NCBI RefSeq assembly: GCF_028622875.1
Contig: NZ_CP117709.1
Span: forward strand, 3,909,001-3,973,000
Source: Streptomyces sp. MMBL 11-1
Lineage (GTDB): Bacteria > Actinomycetota > Actinomycetes > Streptomycetales > Streptomycetaceae
DNA length: 64,000 nt
Reading direction: 5' to 3'
Shown: one piece after another, positions 40,223 to 49,709 of the stretch
How positions within the stretch are numbered: position 1 is the first letter of the stretch
How the letters are laid out: every line of letters begins with the position of its first letter
Program-made: the position numbers and the translations under genes
The notes under the pieces: generated by a model
Database searches by the model: none
What the model was told of the DNA's origin: nothing
Seen by the model: the letters and a program-made list of their open reading frames with translations, nothing else

Positions 40223-41305
40223 TCACGCGGTGACGGTGAACCCGTGGTGCTTCGCGAGGATGTCGAGCGAGGCGCGGCCGGGCAGTCCGTCGGCGTCGGC
40301 GCCGTGGTACCCGCAACGGCGCTGCCACGCGGCGTACGCGGCCTTGGTCTGGGTGCCGAAATGGCCGTCTGCGTACTTCTTGGCGAGCAGTCCCTCGGCG
40401 GCGAGGGCGTCCTCGACGATCCGGGCGCCCGCGTACGAGACCGGCGTACCGGACTTGGCGGGGTCGGTCCGGGCGGCGGCGAGTAGCTTGGACAGGTCGA
40501 CGACCTTCGCCGCCGGCTTCGGCTTGCTGGGCAGGGTGCCGAGCAGCTTCCGGAGAGTTGTTTCCCCCGGCACGCCGTCGGCGTCCGCTCCGGAGTAGCC
40601 GAGGCTGCGCTGATAGTCGGCGTAGTTCTCGGTGTCGGCGTCCGACCAAGTCGGGCCGGGGCCCTCGGCGTAGTGCTTGCCGAACCCCTTCGCGACCAGG
40701 GCGCGGCCGACCTTGGTCACGTGGTCGCCCTTGGCGCCGTAGCCGTAGGACAGGCCGCCGATCGTGACCCGGTAGCGGGCGACGGTCGGCTCGCTCGGCG
40801 AGGTGCTGCCGGTGAGCTTCTTCGCCCGGCGGACGATCTCGGGCAGCTGGGCGACGATCCGGGAGCCGGGGCACGACGTGTGCCCGCCCCACGCGCTACC
40901 GCCGAGGCCGTGGTACGCGAGGCCGCGGTCGCTGGTCGACGTGGCGACCTTGAGCGGCACGCCGTAGGTCACGTGGGCCCACGCCAGTACCTCGGCGTTG
41001 CGGTCGAGCTGGTCGTCGGTGAGGGTGTCGCCGCCTTCGCCCTCGTTCTCGACGGACAGCCACGACGTGTTGCCCGCGGCCTGAGCCCACGCGCGGTCGG
41101 ACGTGTCGACCCACTGGTACAGGGCGCCGCCCTTGCCGGTGCCGAAGTGGCTCGACGCGCGGGCCTTGCTGTTGCGGAACCACGAATCGGTCCCGGCGAG
41201 GGTTCCGGCCATGATGTGCACGACGACGCCGCGCACTTCGGCCTGTCCGTTGTTGGTGAAGTTGACGGCGATCGGGCGCCACTGGGCGCCGGGCAGACGT
41301 GCCAC
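40223..41305 (-). CDS. Endolysin: N-acetylmuramoyl-L-alanine amidase with two peptidoglycan-binding domains
   Basis: 360 residues. Amidase_2 domain at about 1-165: VVVHIMAGTLAGTDSWF gives the first zinc histidine, GLAYHGLGGSAWGGHTSCPG supplies the next ligands. Two C-terminal PG-binding repeats are clear (GYSGADADGVPGETTL and GYHGADADGLPGRASL). It cleaves the bond between muramic acid and L-alanine. GTG at 41305 has ggagac 8 bases upstream. No signal peptide, so release needs the adjacent holin. Confidence 0.92.
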   Translation of the reverse strand: MARLPGAQWRPIAVNFTNNGQAEVRGVVVHIMAGTLAGTDSWFRNSKARASSHFGTGKGGALYQWVDTSDRAWAQAAGNTSWLSVENEGEGGDTLTDDQLDRNAEVLAWAHVTYGVPLKVATSTSDRGLAYHGLGGSAWGGHTSCPGSRIVAQLPEIVRRAKKLTGSTSPSEPTVARYRVTIGGLSYGYGAKGDHVTKVGRALVAKGFGKHYAEGPGPTWSDADTENYADYQRSLGYSGADADGVPGETTLRKLLGTLPSKPKPAAKVVDLSKLLAAARTDPAKSGTPVSYAGARIVEDALAAEGLLAKKYADGHFGTQTKAAYAAWQRRCGYHGADADGLPGRASLDILAKHHGFTVTA

Positions 41306-41382
41306 GGTTGGTGTCTCCAGACATGAAGAAACGCCCGGCGCGGTGCGCTCGGGCGTGCGGTGTGGGGCGTGGTGCGGGGGCG

Positions 41383-42987
41383 TCAGACCATGGCGAGGGC
41401 CATAATCGCGGGGTCGAGGCCGACCTCGCCGGTCGCCTGGTTGACGGTCGTCGGTAGCGAGGTCTGTCCGCTCGGAATGCACCAATGGCGCTGAAAGGCG
41501 GTCGCGCCGAGGAAGAAGTTTCCAGGGTTGGACGGCGACTCGTTCTGAATGTGCATGTAGTAGAAATCCGTCGCGCCCCCGGCGGACATCAGGAAGGCCG
41601 CCCAGTACCGGCCCGGTTGCAGGGTCGCTGTCGCGGTGAGCGGGACGGGGACGGCGCCGATGTGGTTGTTCTTGGCGCCCGGCGCGGTGCCGGTGATCTG
41701 GCCGGCCTCGGGGAGGTTGGACACCTGGCCCGACGTGGCGACGCGCGTCCCGGACTCGTTGTAGATACCGGCGTAGAACCGCGCGGCCGGAACGAGCGTC
41801 GAGCCTCCCCACCCACGTGCGTGGATCACCACCCGGTTGACCGGCGTCGGCTCCGTGATGTTGATCCCGGACAGGTAGATGCGGCCCACGACCGCGGCTT
41901 TCAGAGCCGGGTTCGCGACGCTGGCGGGGTCGACCGACCATGCCTGAAAGCCGAGACTCTGCGGGGTCCATACGTTCTTGGCGACGGCCGTCGGCATCTG
42001 CGCAATGGGGAGCCTGGTCGAGGCGTCGAGGGACGCGACGCCGTTCGCTGCTGCTCGCGCGGTTGTGGCGAGGGCACCGACCTGGGCGGCGGTGTGCGTG
42101 TGACTGGCGGTCGCCGCGCCCACGTCGCCGGCCGCGAGGACGACGACGCCTGTTTGCCCGTTGACCGAGTCGACGGCGCCCCCGCCGGTCCCCTCGGGCA
42201 GCTGCTCGGCGGGGACCTTCCCGGACGCGTCCAGCTGGGCGACACCCCCCGCCGCGCCCGGCGCGGTGGCCGGGACGGCTCCCACGTCGGCGGCATCGAG
42301 GACGACCTCGGCGACGGACTGCCCGTTGACGGACTGCACGACGCCCGGCGCTCCGGGTGCGCCGTCCGCTCCGTTGGTGCCGGGCGTGCCAGGTACGCCC
42401 TGGTCGCCCTTGACGCCCTGGGGGCCGACCAGGGACGCGAGCCACTGGGCGCGGGTGCCGGTGAACCCGGCGGCGACGGCGACCTCGTACGCGTCGTCGC
42501 CCGCGATGCCGGTCGCGCCGGTGTCGCCCTTGACGCCTTGGGGGCCGACCAGGGACGCGAGCCACTGGGCGACGGTGCCCGCGAACCCGTTCTCGACGGC
42601 GACCTCGTACGCCGAGTCACCCCGTACGGCGACGTAGTTCGGCGTCGTCGGGTCGGTCGGCGCGATGTCGGCGAGGTCGACCTCGGGTGTCTCGGCCGGT
42701 AGCCACACCTGGTAGACGCGGTTCATGGTGACGCCCGCGAGCTGTTCGGCGACCGAGTACGACCAGTCGCTCGGGTTCATGCCGGGTGCGTCGTTGGCCG
42801 GTAGGACGACCTCGAACCGGCCTGTGGCGTCGAGCGGCGCGGTTACGGGCCCGCCGAGGATCACGTCGAACTCGCCGAAGGTGACCATGCCGGGGGCGCG
42901 GAAGATGACTTGCCCGGTCAGGGGCTTGCCCTCGGGCGTGAGGAACCGGCCGGACAGCCGGACAACGGGGATTCCCTCGGGCAGCAT
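41383..42987 (-). CDS. Phage tail fibre / minor tail protein with collagen-like repeats
   Basis: 534 residues. N-terminal baseplate-attachment-like domain (GRFLTPEGKPLTGQVIFRAP, residues ~9-28). Then two ~40-residue repeats of AYEVAVENGFAGTVAQWLAS followed by LVGPQGVKGDTG, and a short collagen-like Gly-x-y run (GVPGTPGTNGADGAPGAPG). A middle part with VNGQTGVVVLAAGDVGA leads into a C-terminal receptor-binding-type domain (~residues 345-534, ending PAIMALAMV). ATG at 42987, 1-nt overlap with the stop before (TGATG). Probable host-recognition fibre. Confidence 0.85.
   Translation of the reverse strand: MLPEGIPVVRLSGRFLTPEGKPLTGQVIFRAPGMVTFGEFDVILGGPVTAPLDATGRFEVVLPANDAPGMNPSDWSYSVAEQLAGVTMNRVYQVWLPAETPEVDLADIAPTDPTTPNYVAVRGDSAYEVAVENGFAGTVAQWLASLVGPQGVKGDTGATGIAGDDAYEVAVAAGFTGTRAQWLASLVGPQGVKGDQGVPGTPGTNGADGAPGAPGVVQSVNGQSVAEVVLDAADVGAVPATAPGAAGGVAQLDASGKVPAEQLPEGTGGGAVDSVNGQTGVVVLAAGDVGAATASHTHTAAQVGALATTARAAANGVASLDASTRLPIAQMPTAVAKNVWTPQSLGFQAWSVDPASVANPALKAAVVGRIYLSGINITEPTPVNRVVIHARGWGGSTLVPAARFYAGIYNESGTRVATSGQVSNLPEAGQITGTAPGAKNNHIGAVPVPLTATATLQPGRYWAAFLMSAGGATDFYYMHIQNESPSNPGNFFLGATAFQRHWCIPSGQTSLPTTVNQATGEVGLDPAIMALAMV
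42403..42571. repeat. 120-bp-spaced direct repeat in the tail fibre gene
   Basis: 42403-42451 and 42523-42571 are 49-bp copies with a single mismatch, encoding the repeated QWLASLVGPQGVKGD block. Confidence 0.9.
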
Positions 42988-43811
42988 CACGCCTCCTGGT
43001 CGTTGTTGGGGTCGCCAGGAATGGCGCGGGCCTCGGCGGTCGCCGAGGCGGTGAGGCTTGCGGGCGGGTCGGGGACTTCGGACGCGCTGAACGTGTTTCG
43101 CGTGTAGCTCGCGAATACGCGCGTCTCGATCGCGCCCCCGGAAGCGCTGTTGCGGTGCTCGATCTGAATCGTGACTTCCTCGCCCCAGTCGGCGCCGTCG
43201 AGCGGCTGTGTGATCGTCCGGTTGACCCACGTTGAGCCGCTGGGGATCGTCCACGTGCCGAGGGTCTGTGAGTCGCTGCCGCGTACGTAGTTCACGCGGA
43301 CCTGCCCGCCGTTCGAGCTGATCGTCGAGAAGGTGAGAACTAGTACGGCGTTCTGTGCGGGGCCCCGGCCGACCCACGCGAACCCCCACGCCGTGCCGCC
43401 CTCGTAGCCCTGTATCGCGGTGGGGTACATGGGGAACGGCATCCAGGGGCGGCCGAGCATCCAGTCGCACCAGGCGTCGTCCATCATGATCACTTTGCCG
43501 GACCGCGACCATGTCCGGATCATCTGACCGGCTCCGCTGCCGTTGTACTCGTCGCCGACGGTGAGCGCGGCCGTGCCCGACACCGACCTCGCCATGCCGA
43601 CGGCCCAATCGCCTTCGGCATCCTGGCCGGTCATGAACACGCGGTTTCCGTTCGCGGCCTCGGCGATCAGTCGGCCCCCCTCGCCGATCCGCACGTCGCC
43701 GTTGAGGATTTGGTTAAGGGCGGGGCGCATCTGCGCGCGCCCGCGCAGCTGCCGTACCTCGCGCTCAAGGGCGGCGATGCGGTCGAGTACGTCCTGTGGG
43801 ACGAACGGCAT
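42987..43811 (-). CDS. Phage minor tail protein
   Basis: 274 residues. It opens with a short coiled coil (VLDRIAALEREVRQLRGRAQ), then a carbohydrate-binding-like beta-sandwich (RPWMPFPMYPTAIQGYEGGT, WTIPSGSTWVNRTITQPLDG). Similar short tail-tip or fibre proteins follow Tal in actinophages. Start and stop overlap neighbours by 1 nt (TAATG, TGATG). Specific role unknown. Confidence 0.75.
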   Translation of the reverse strand: MPFVPQDVLDRIAALEREVRQLRGRAQMRPALNQILNGDVRIGEGGRLIAEAANGNRVFMTGQDAEGDWAVGMARSVSGTAALTVGDEYNGSGAGQMIRTWSRSGKVIMMDDAWCDWMLGRPWMPFPMYPTAIQGYEGGTAWGFAWVGRGPAQNAVLVLTFSTISSNGGQVRVNYVRGSDSQTLGTWTIPSGSTWVNRTITQPLDGADWGEEVTIQIEHRNSASGGAIETRVFASYTRNTFSASEVPDPPASLTASATAEARAIPGDPNNDQEA

Positions 43812-44926
43812 TACGGGGCCTCCAAGTACAACTGCGCGGTTTCGGGGCGTCCGCGCTCGGGCGGGCTCACGTTGATGCCGACTACGCGGTATCGGGCGTC
43901 GAGCGCGGTCGGGTGCCACAGGTCGCGGATGCGTAGGCGGATGGTCGAGCCGACCAGGCCGGGCGTGATCGCGCCGCCGAGCCGGACCGTGATTTCGGGG
44001 ATGGTCACCGGGTCGCGGGCGGCGGTGTGGTCGGCGCGGGCGTAGGCGTCGAGGGTGTCCTGTCGCTCAACCGTGGTGTAGTCGCTCGATCCGTCGAGGC
44101 GCGGCCACCCGGCGGCGAGGTCGTCGTCGGCGACCAGGACCGGCGAGGTAAGCGGGTAGCTGTCGGCGGCCTGGTTGTCGTTGATGGACGCGCCGCGCGT
44201 CTGCCACGTGTTCGCCTTCTTGGTGGCGTCGACCGGCCACGTGTAGGACAGGACCGGCCCCGGGTGGTCGAGGACGACCTCGGACGCGCCCGTACGGATC
44301 GTCGGGTGTCCCAGCTGCAACCGCTTGATCCGGCGGCCGTCGCTGTCGCGGAAGCTCGCGATGCGCCACTCGAACCCGTTCTCGACGGCGGCGAGGTCGT
44401 CGAGCAGGTCGCCGATGCTCGGGAGGTCGTACCGCAGGAAGGTGCGGTCACGCGGGACGCCGGACGGGTCGGCGTCGTACGTGATGCCGATGTCGCCGCC
44501 GGTCGTGCTCTGCGCGTAGTCGACCAGGCCGCGCGCGATGTCGAATTGGTCGACCTGCTGCGCGATCTGCGTGTCGTACAGCAGGCGGCGGTACAGGTAG
44601 CTTTCCCACCCGCCGGCCTGAATCTGGGCGCCGAGGAAGCCGCGGGCATCCGAGGCGAGGGCGAGCGTCCACAGGACGCCGCCCCACCACAGGTCGCGTC
44701 CGCGCTCGACCCATATCCCCGTACGGCCGGGCAGGATCGCCCGGCGGGCCCGCTCGGCCACGGCGCGGTTGGGGATCGGCACGGTGCCGGTGAACCGGCC
44801 GGTTTTGCCGATGTAGTCGTCGAGGGCGACGCCCTGAACGGGCAGGGCGTCGAGCAGCTGGTCGGATCGCAGATCACAGAACAGGACCCGGTACGGGGGC
44901 GCGGCGCGCACGGCACCCCCCGTCAC
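43811..44926 (-). CDS. Phage tail-associated (Tal/gp29-like) protein
   Basis: 371 residues. Begins [20 protein letters not shown], and continues through [11 protein letters not shown], a pattern typical of actinophage minor tail proteins of the siphovirus ReqiPepy6 Gp37-like kind (tail hub). GTG start overlaps the upstream stop (GTGA). Likely part of the distal tail tip below Dit. Confidence 0.78.
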   Translation of the reverse strand: MTGGAVRAAPPYRVLFCDLRSDQLLDALPVQGVALDDYIGKTGRFTGTVPIPNRAVAERARRAILPGRTGIWVERGRDLWWGGVLWTLALASDARGFLGAQIQAGGWESYLYRRLLYDTQIAQQVDQFDIARGLVDYAQSTTGGDIGITYDADPSGVPRDRTFLRYDLPSIGDLLDDLAAVENGFEWRIASFRDSDGRRIKRLQLGHPTIRTGASEVVLDHPGPVLSYTWPVDATKKANTWQTRGASINDNQAADSYPLTSPVLVADDDLAAGWPRLDGSSDYTTVERQDTLDAYARADHTAARDPVTIPEITVRLGGAITPGLVGSTIRLRIRDLWHPTALDARYRVVGINVSPPERGRPETAQLYLEAP

Positions 44927-45924
44927 GGCAGCAGGAACGTGCACGACGCCCTGATGTTCCGGTCGTTGCGCAGCGCGCCACCCCCGGACCAGGTGCGCAG
45001 CGTGAGCACACCGGACGTGGACAGGCGGGCGGACCCCTCGCCGTACCCGTCGGACACGGATATGTCGGCGTCGATGTTCGGGCGCCACCCGCTCGGCAGG
45101 GTGCCGATTGTCTCGTCGTTGATGTTGCCCCCTGCGGGCACGTTGAGTTGTGCGCCCTTGCGGCTGACCTCGACGACGAACGAGCACACGCCCGCGTCGG
45201 GGTTGCGGCGCGCGGCGAAGGTGTTCAGCGTGTAGTTGGAGGAGACGGCGAACCCGGTCGCGGTCGACTCGGTCCGGCGCGGGGCCCGGTAGGTCTGCCA
45301 TTCACCGGCCGTCGCGTTCCACCGTTCCAGCACGCTGCCGTTGTCGCGGTACTGGCCGTCGTACGAGCCGTTGAAGCCGAGGCCCCACCCGCGCGGGATG
45401 ATGCCCCCGGCGGCGGTGGTGTAGCGCCGCCGGTCGGCGAGGGCGGACGCCCAGTTGATGCCGCCCACACCCGCCGAGGTGCCCGCGGGTACGGTCACGT
45501 CCCACAGGCGCAGACTCGCCGGCTCCAGGGTCGGCGCGGTTGGGGTCGCGTCGGGCTCGCCCTCGACGATCTCGATACGGGCGAGGTTCTGCCCTTCCCT
45601 GTCGAACAGGGCGTCGAGCACGCGCACGGCCACGGTGTCGATGCGGCCGAACTGCGCGTCGCCGTCGGTGAATGTGAGGGTGACCGGCCCGTCGTTGGCG
45701 ATCGGGTACGCGCCCTGGGCGTCGGTCCCCTGTACGTACGCGCGCCCGGCGCCTATCTGGAGTTGCATTGCGGCGGCGCCGGTCGCGGCGAAGGGGTCGC
45801 CGCCCGGCAAGACGCCGTCGCGGACCCTGATCGGGGACTCGTGCGCGACGGGCGACACGGGGGCGAGGCGGGTGTCTTCACGGGTCTGCGCCTTGGGCAG
45901 CAGCCATGCGGAACGCACGGTCAC
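44923..45924 (-). CDS. Phage minor tail protein (baseplate/fibre)
   Basis: 333 residues. [20 protein letters not shown] and [20 protein letters not shown] are characteristic of actinophage minor tail proteins in this position. The C-terminal ~100 residues form a beta-rich domain. GTG start; 13 bp after the Dit-like gene stop. Function beyond tail structure not known. Confidence 0.78.
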   Translation of the reverse strand: MTVRSAWLLPKAQTREDTRLAPVSPVAHESPIRVRDGVLPGGDPFAATGAAAMQLQIGAGRAYVQGTDAQGAYPIANDGPVTLTFTDGDAQFGRIDTVAVRVLDALFDREGQNLARIEIVEGEPDATPTAPTLEPASLRLWDVTVPAGTSAGVGGINWASALADRRRYTTAAGGIIPRGWGLGFNGSYDGQYRDNGSVLERWNATAGEWQTYRAPRRTESTATGFAVSSNYTLNTFAARRNPDAGVCSFVVEVSRKGAQLNVPAGGNINDETIGTLPSGWRPNIDADISVSDGYGEGSARLSTSGVLTLRTWSGGGALRNDRNIRASCTFLLP

Positions 45925-45937
45925 GGGGGGTGTCTCC

Positions 45938-47248
45938 TTACCAGTAGGCCGGGCGGTACCGCACGGTCGCGGTCGCGGCGGGGTCGCCGGACGCTGCGCG
46001 GAATTGCAGCTGCGAGGGGCCCGGCGGAAGAGTCCATGTCTGCTCGGGGACCGAGCGCGCGGTCGCGGTGTAGATCCGCGAGGCAGTCGTGTTGAGCGTG
46101 ACCGTGCCCGCCGCGGTGTCGACGGCGAGCACGTCCTCGGCGGCGAGCGGTAGGTCGTATTCGAGTACGTCGCCCGTGTCCACGTTGGTGATCGAGGGCC
46201 GTTCCACCGGGCCCCGGAACTCGATCAGTGGATGGGTCGCGGCGTCCCCGGCGTTGACGACCGACAACGTGCCGGTGCTGCCGGGGGTGCCGAAGTCGAG
46301 CGGCCACGACAGGCCGCCGGACGGCGAGCCGATCAGCAGCGACGACGTGCCGATCGGGACCGGCGCGGGGAGAGCGGCGGGCAGCAGTACGACCGGCTGC
46401 ACCCACGCGGCCCCGGCGGGCGCCGTCGCGGCGAACGTGCCGTCGCCCTGGTCGCCGGTCGAGTCGGCGAGGTACGCGCCGGACGCGTCCCACCACCGGA
46501 GGACGATCGTCGCCCCCTGGGCGGCGGCGAGCGCCGACGTGAACGCGACCTCGGCCCCGACGGACACCGGCCACCCGTAGTCGCTCGACTCGGCCGACCA
46601 GACCAGTTCACCGCCATCTGTCTGGGGGTGAACGCTCACCGTGCCGACGCCGTCGCCGGCGAGGGCGGGGTCGCCGTCCGTCCACCAGCGCCAGAGTTCG
46701 CCGACGCCGGCGGCCTGCTCGCCGTCGAGAACCTGCTCGGGGTCGGTGTCCCACATCAGGCCGCTTTCCGGCGCGGGCAGGGTCGCGGGGGCGACCTGCT
46801 CGACCAGGCCGTACCGCCGTGGGTCGGTCGCGACGAACTCGACCGCGCCGCCCACGATGGTGCCGAGCCGGTAGCCGAGGCTCGCGGGTATCGCCCGGCG
46901 GGTCGCGCGGGCCCACACGAGCAGGGGCCCGCGTTCGTCGATCCACACGACGAGCGGTAGTTCGTCCTCGACCGGCACCGTGCCCCGGTTGAGGGCCGCC
47001 ACGACCGCGCCGACGGACGCGCGCGGGGCCCGGATGACCAACCCGTCGAGGCCGATCGTCCGGGCCTGTGCGAGCAGGCCGCCGGGGAACGCGCCGTGCG
47101 CGTCGCTGCGCGGGACGGTTCCGGAGTCGAGCCCGGGGAGGTCTTCCCACCCCGTGAGCGTCCGCCACCCGTAGGGGGTGCCGGGGCCGAGCAACAGGTC
47201 GCCGTACTGGACGTGTCCGGGCCGGGTGACCTGGTCGCCGACAGCCAT
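45938..47248 (-). CDS. Phage distal tail protein (Dit-like)
   Basis: 436 residues. The N-terminal part (LLLGPGTPYGWRTLTGWEDL, then SGTVPRSDAHGAFPGGLLAQ) matches the actinophage family that follows the tape measure gene and forms the tail hub. The rest contains beta-rich insertions. The ATG at 47248 has a good gaggggg; a GTG at 47254 that overlaps the tape measure stop is equally possible. Confidence 0.8.
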   Translation of the reverse strand: MAVGDQVTRPGHVQYGDLLLGPGTPYGWRTLTGWEDLPGLDSGTVPRSDAHGAFPGGLLAQARTIGLDGLVIRAPRASVGAVVAALNRGTVPVEDELPLVVWIDERGPLLVWARATRRAIPASLGYRLGTIVGGAVEFVATDPRRYGLVEQVAPATLPAPESGLMWDTDPEQVLDGEQAAGVGELWRWWTDGDPALAGDGVGTVSVHPQTDGGELVWSAESSDYGWPVSVGAEVAFTSALAAAQGATIVLRWWDASGAYLADSTGDQGDGTFAATAPAGAAWVQPVVLLPAALPAPVPIGTSSLLIGSPSGGLSWPLDFGTPGSTGTLSVVNAGDAATHPLIEFRGPVERPSITNVDTGDVLEYDLPLAAEDVLAVDTAAGTVTLNTTASRIYTATARSVPEQTWTLPPGPSQLQFRAASGDPAATATVRYRPAYW

Positions 47249-47250
47249 CG

Positions 47251-49659
47251 TCACCCCCTCGCCTTGGCAAGCCAGTTGAGGGCCCGCGCGTTGTCGTCCG
47301 GACTGCCGTTCTCAGCGGCGTGCCAGTGCTCGACGTGTACGGTCGGGCCGGACGACGGCGCGGCGGCGAACGGCGAGCCGTAGCCGGGCACGACCGCGCC
47401 CGCGAGGGCGGGCACGGCGGGGGGCTCGACCAGGTTTTGCATGGTGCGGGCGACCGCGCCCGCGCCGCTCTGGATTCCCTTGACCAGACCGGCGGGAATC
47501 CACCGGCCGACCTGCTTTGCCATGACCCGCGACGGCGAGTGAATTCCCAGAGCCTTTGCGATCGGTCCGGGAATCATGTTTTTCGCAAAGGAAATCAGCT
47601 GGTTTTTCAGCCAACTGCCCATCGAGCGAACGCCGTTGTAGAGGCCGCGAATCAAGTCGCGCCCCTTGTCCGACAACAGATCCTTGAGACTGCCGACGGC
47701 GGAAACGATCCTGCCGGGCAGGCCGCGCACCCAGTTGACGAGTTCCGTCGCCTTGCGAACGCTTCCATCCTTGATGGACTGCCAATGCTTGATGATCAGG
47801 CCGGGCAGCGTCCAGTTAAGAAAGAAGTTGATCAGCTTTTGCGGCAGGCCCTTGACCCAATCCACAATTCCGTTCCAAACCCGAACGGTTCCCGACTTGA
47901 TCGAATCCCAATGCTTGATGATGATCCCGACAAGCGTGAAATTCAGGAACAGGTCGAGGAGGAACTGACCCACGGACTTGATCTTGTCCCAGATCCAGTC
48001 CCACGCCGCAGCAGTGGCGCTCACGATGGTGTCCCAGTTGGCGACGATGAGCGCGACCAGGGCGACCACGGCCGCGATGATGAGCCCCACGGGGCCCATC
48101 GAGAGAACCCACGCCGCAGCCATCCGCGCGGCCTGAATCATCGACTGTGTGCCCATGAGGACCCACGCCCCCACCACGCGGGCGGCGGCGGCGACGGCCC
48201 CCGCACCCTGGGCGATCCAGCCGGCGAGCATCGACGCGTTCGCGACCAGGAACGCGCCGACCGCGCCCGCCGAGGCGGCGCCCTGGGCGATCCACCCGGC
48301 GACGACCGCCGTCGAGGTGGCCCACGCCTGTGCGGCGAGGGCGACCAGCGTCGGGAGCAGAAAGGCCGTGATCAGCCCGGCGGCGACGGTAAAGGCCGTC
48401 GAGTGGTCGGAGACGAACCCGGCCGCCGTGGCTACGCCCTTGCCGAACTTGAGCGCGTACTCGGCTCCGGTGACCAGGGCCGGTACGACGTAGTCGCCCA
48501 TGACGCCGACGAGTGCTTGCATGGCGCCGCGCTTGAATGCCTCGAATTTGGTCGCGGCATTGTCCCGCATCGCGTTTCCGGCCTTGTCGGTCGCGCCCTT
48601 GACATCGCCGAGTGCCTTTACTGCGGTGGACGGGTCGAGCTTGAAAAGCGCGCCTTGAAGGTCTTCCGCCTTGGTGCCGAAAAGCGCGACAGCGGTTGCG
48701 TTCCTCTTGGCCGGGTCCTCAATGGCCTTGATGCGCTGGAGGACATCGCCGAGCGCCTTACTGGCCTCGGGCCCGCCCTTAGTGAACGTCTTGGCCATGA
48801 CATCGGCGTTAAGGCCAATATCCTTGAAAGCCGCAACACTTCCCGCAGACATGTCCTTACTGCGGATCGCGAATTCTTTCAGCGCGTCCGCGACGGTGTC
48901 CGCATCGCGTGCGCCACCCTGCAACCCCTGTTGCATAAGGCCCATCGCGGTTTGGGCGTCGAGGCCGAGGTCGCGGAACTGCGTCGGATATTCGGTGAAA
49001 GTGTCGAGCAAATCCTCGGCGGAATTGACGCCCTTCTGCGTTCCCTTTACGAGAACGTCCATTGCCTCATCCGCAGACGACGCAACGCCGGTCTTGAGCA
49101 TCGTCCCGACGGCGCGGGACACCTTCCCCACGTCCTCGCCCATCACGGCCGCGGTGTCCGCGACCCGCTTGGACATGGTCTGTATCTGGGCCTGTGTCGC
49201 CTCGGGCGGCAGCAGGCCGTTTTGGGCAATGCCCTTGATGACCTCGGCGCCGTCCTCGACCGAGTCGACGATCGCGCCCGCGTACAGGTCGCCGGCGACC
49301 TTGCCGTACTTCGCGGCCACCGGCCCCGTGGTGCCGAGTTGGGCCTGTAGCTTGCCCTGCACCTTGCCCTGTTCGAGGGCTTGGCCGACTCCAGCCATGA
49401 GGGCCGCGCCGATCGTCGCGCCGACGGCGGCCCAACCGAACGCCGCGAGGGCGCTCGATCCCTGGTCGGCGGCGCTGTCTGCGCCGTCGGCCATGCCGTC
49501 GCCGATCGCGTTCCCGGCCTGCTGACCGGCGCGGTTGGCGTCGGCGATCATCGTGTCGCCGGTTGCACGCATACCGGCCTCGGCGCGCCGCATTCCGGCG
49601 GCGGCGGGGCCGTCATCGACAACGATCGTGGCGAGGAGTTCGCCGACGGTCAGGGACAC
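47251..49659 (-). CDS. Tail tape measure protein
   Basis: 802 residues, the longest tail gene. N-terminal helical region with the TP901-type core (VEDGAEVIKGIAQNGLLPPE to VKGTQKGVNSAEDLLDTFTE, about residues 110-215). A hydrophobic middle with several membrane-like helices is followed by repeated blocks of LINFFLNWTLPGLIIKHWQSI type (three copies between about 560 and 650) and a C-terminal PGPIAKALGIHSPSRVMAKQ. Length sets the tail at roughly 120 nm if ~1.5 Å per residue applies. Patches near 47.55-48.0 and 48.5-49.1 kb are visibly less G+C-rich than neighbours. GTG start with ggaggtga. Confidence 0.92.
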   Translation of the reverse strand: MSLTVGELLATIVVDDGPAAAGMRRAEAGMRATGDTMIADANRAGQQAGNAIGDGMADGADSAADQGSSALAAFGWAAVGATIGAALMAGVGQALEQGKVQGKLQAQLGTTGPVAAKYGKVAGDLYAGAIVDSVEDGAEVIKGIAQNGLLPPEATQAQIQTMSKRVADTAAVMGEDVGKVSRAVGTMLKTGVASSADEAMDVLVKGTQKGVNSAEDLLDTFTEYPTQFRDLGLDAQTAMGLMQQGLQGGARDADTVADALKEFAIRSKDMSAGSVAAFKDIGLNADVMAKTFTKGGPEASKALGDVLQRIKAIEDPAKRNATAVALFGTKAEDLQGALFKLDPSTAVKALGDVKGATDKAGNAMRDNAATKFEAFKRGAMQALVGVMGDYVVPALVTGAEYALKFGKGVATAAGFVSDHSTAFTVAAGLITAFLLPTLVALAAQAWATSTAVVAGWIAQGAASAGAVGAFLVANASMLAGWIAQGAGAVAAAARVVGAWVLMGTQSMIQAARMAAAWVLSMGPVGLIIAAVVALVALIVANWDTIVSATAAAWDWIWDKIKSVGQFLLDLFLNFTLVGIIIKHWDSIKSGTVRVWNGIVDWVKGLPQKLINFFLNWTLPGLIIKHWQSIKDGSVRKATELVNWVRGLPGRIVSAVGSLKDLLSDKGRDLIRGLYNGVRSMGSWLKNQLISFAKNMIPGPIAKALGIHSPSRVMAKQVGRWIPAGLVKGIQSGAGAVARTMQNLVEPPAVPALAGAVVPGYGSPFAAAPSSGPTVHVEHWHAAENGSPDDNARALNWLAKARG

Positions 49660-49709
49660 GCCGGATCACCTCCTGTCGGGGGTCATCCGGCGCGGTGCCG
49701 GTGGTGCGG

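Noticed and set aside
41383-43608. A 741-residue reading of the tail fibre gene starting at 43608
   Set aside because: The extra N-terminal part overlaps the upstream minor tail gene in another frame; the start at 42987 forms a TGATG junction with a ribosome binding site.
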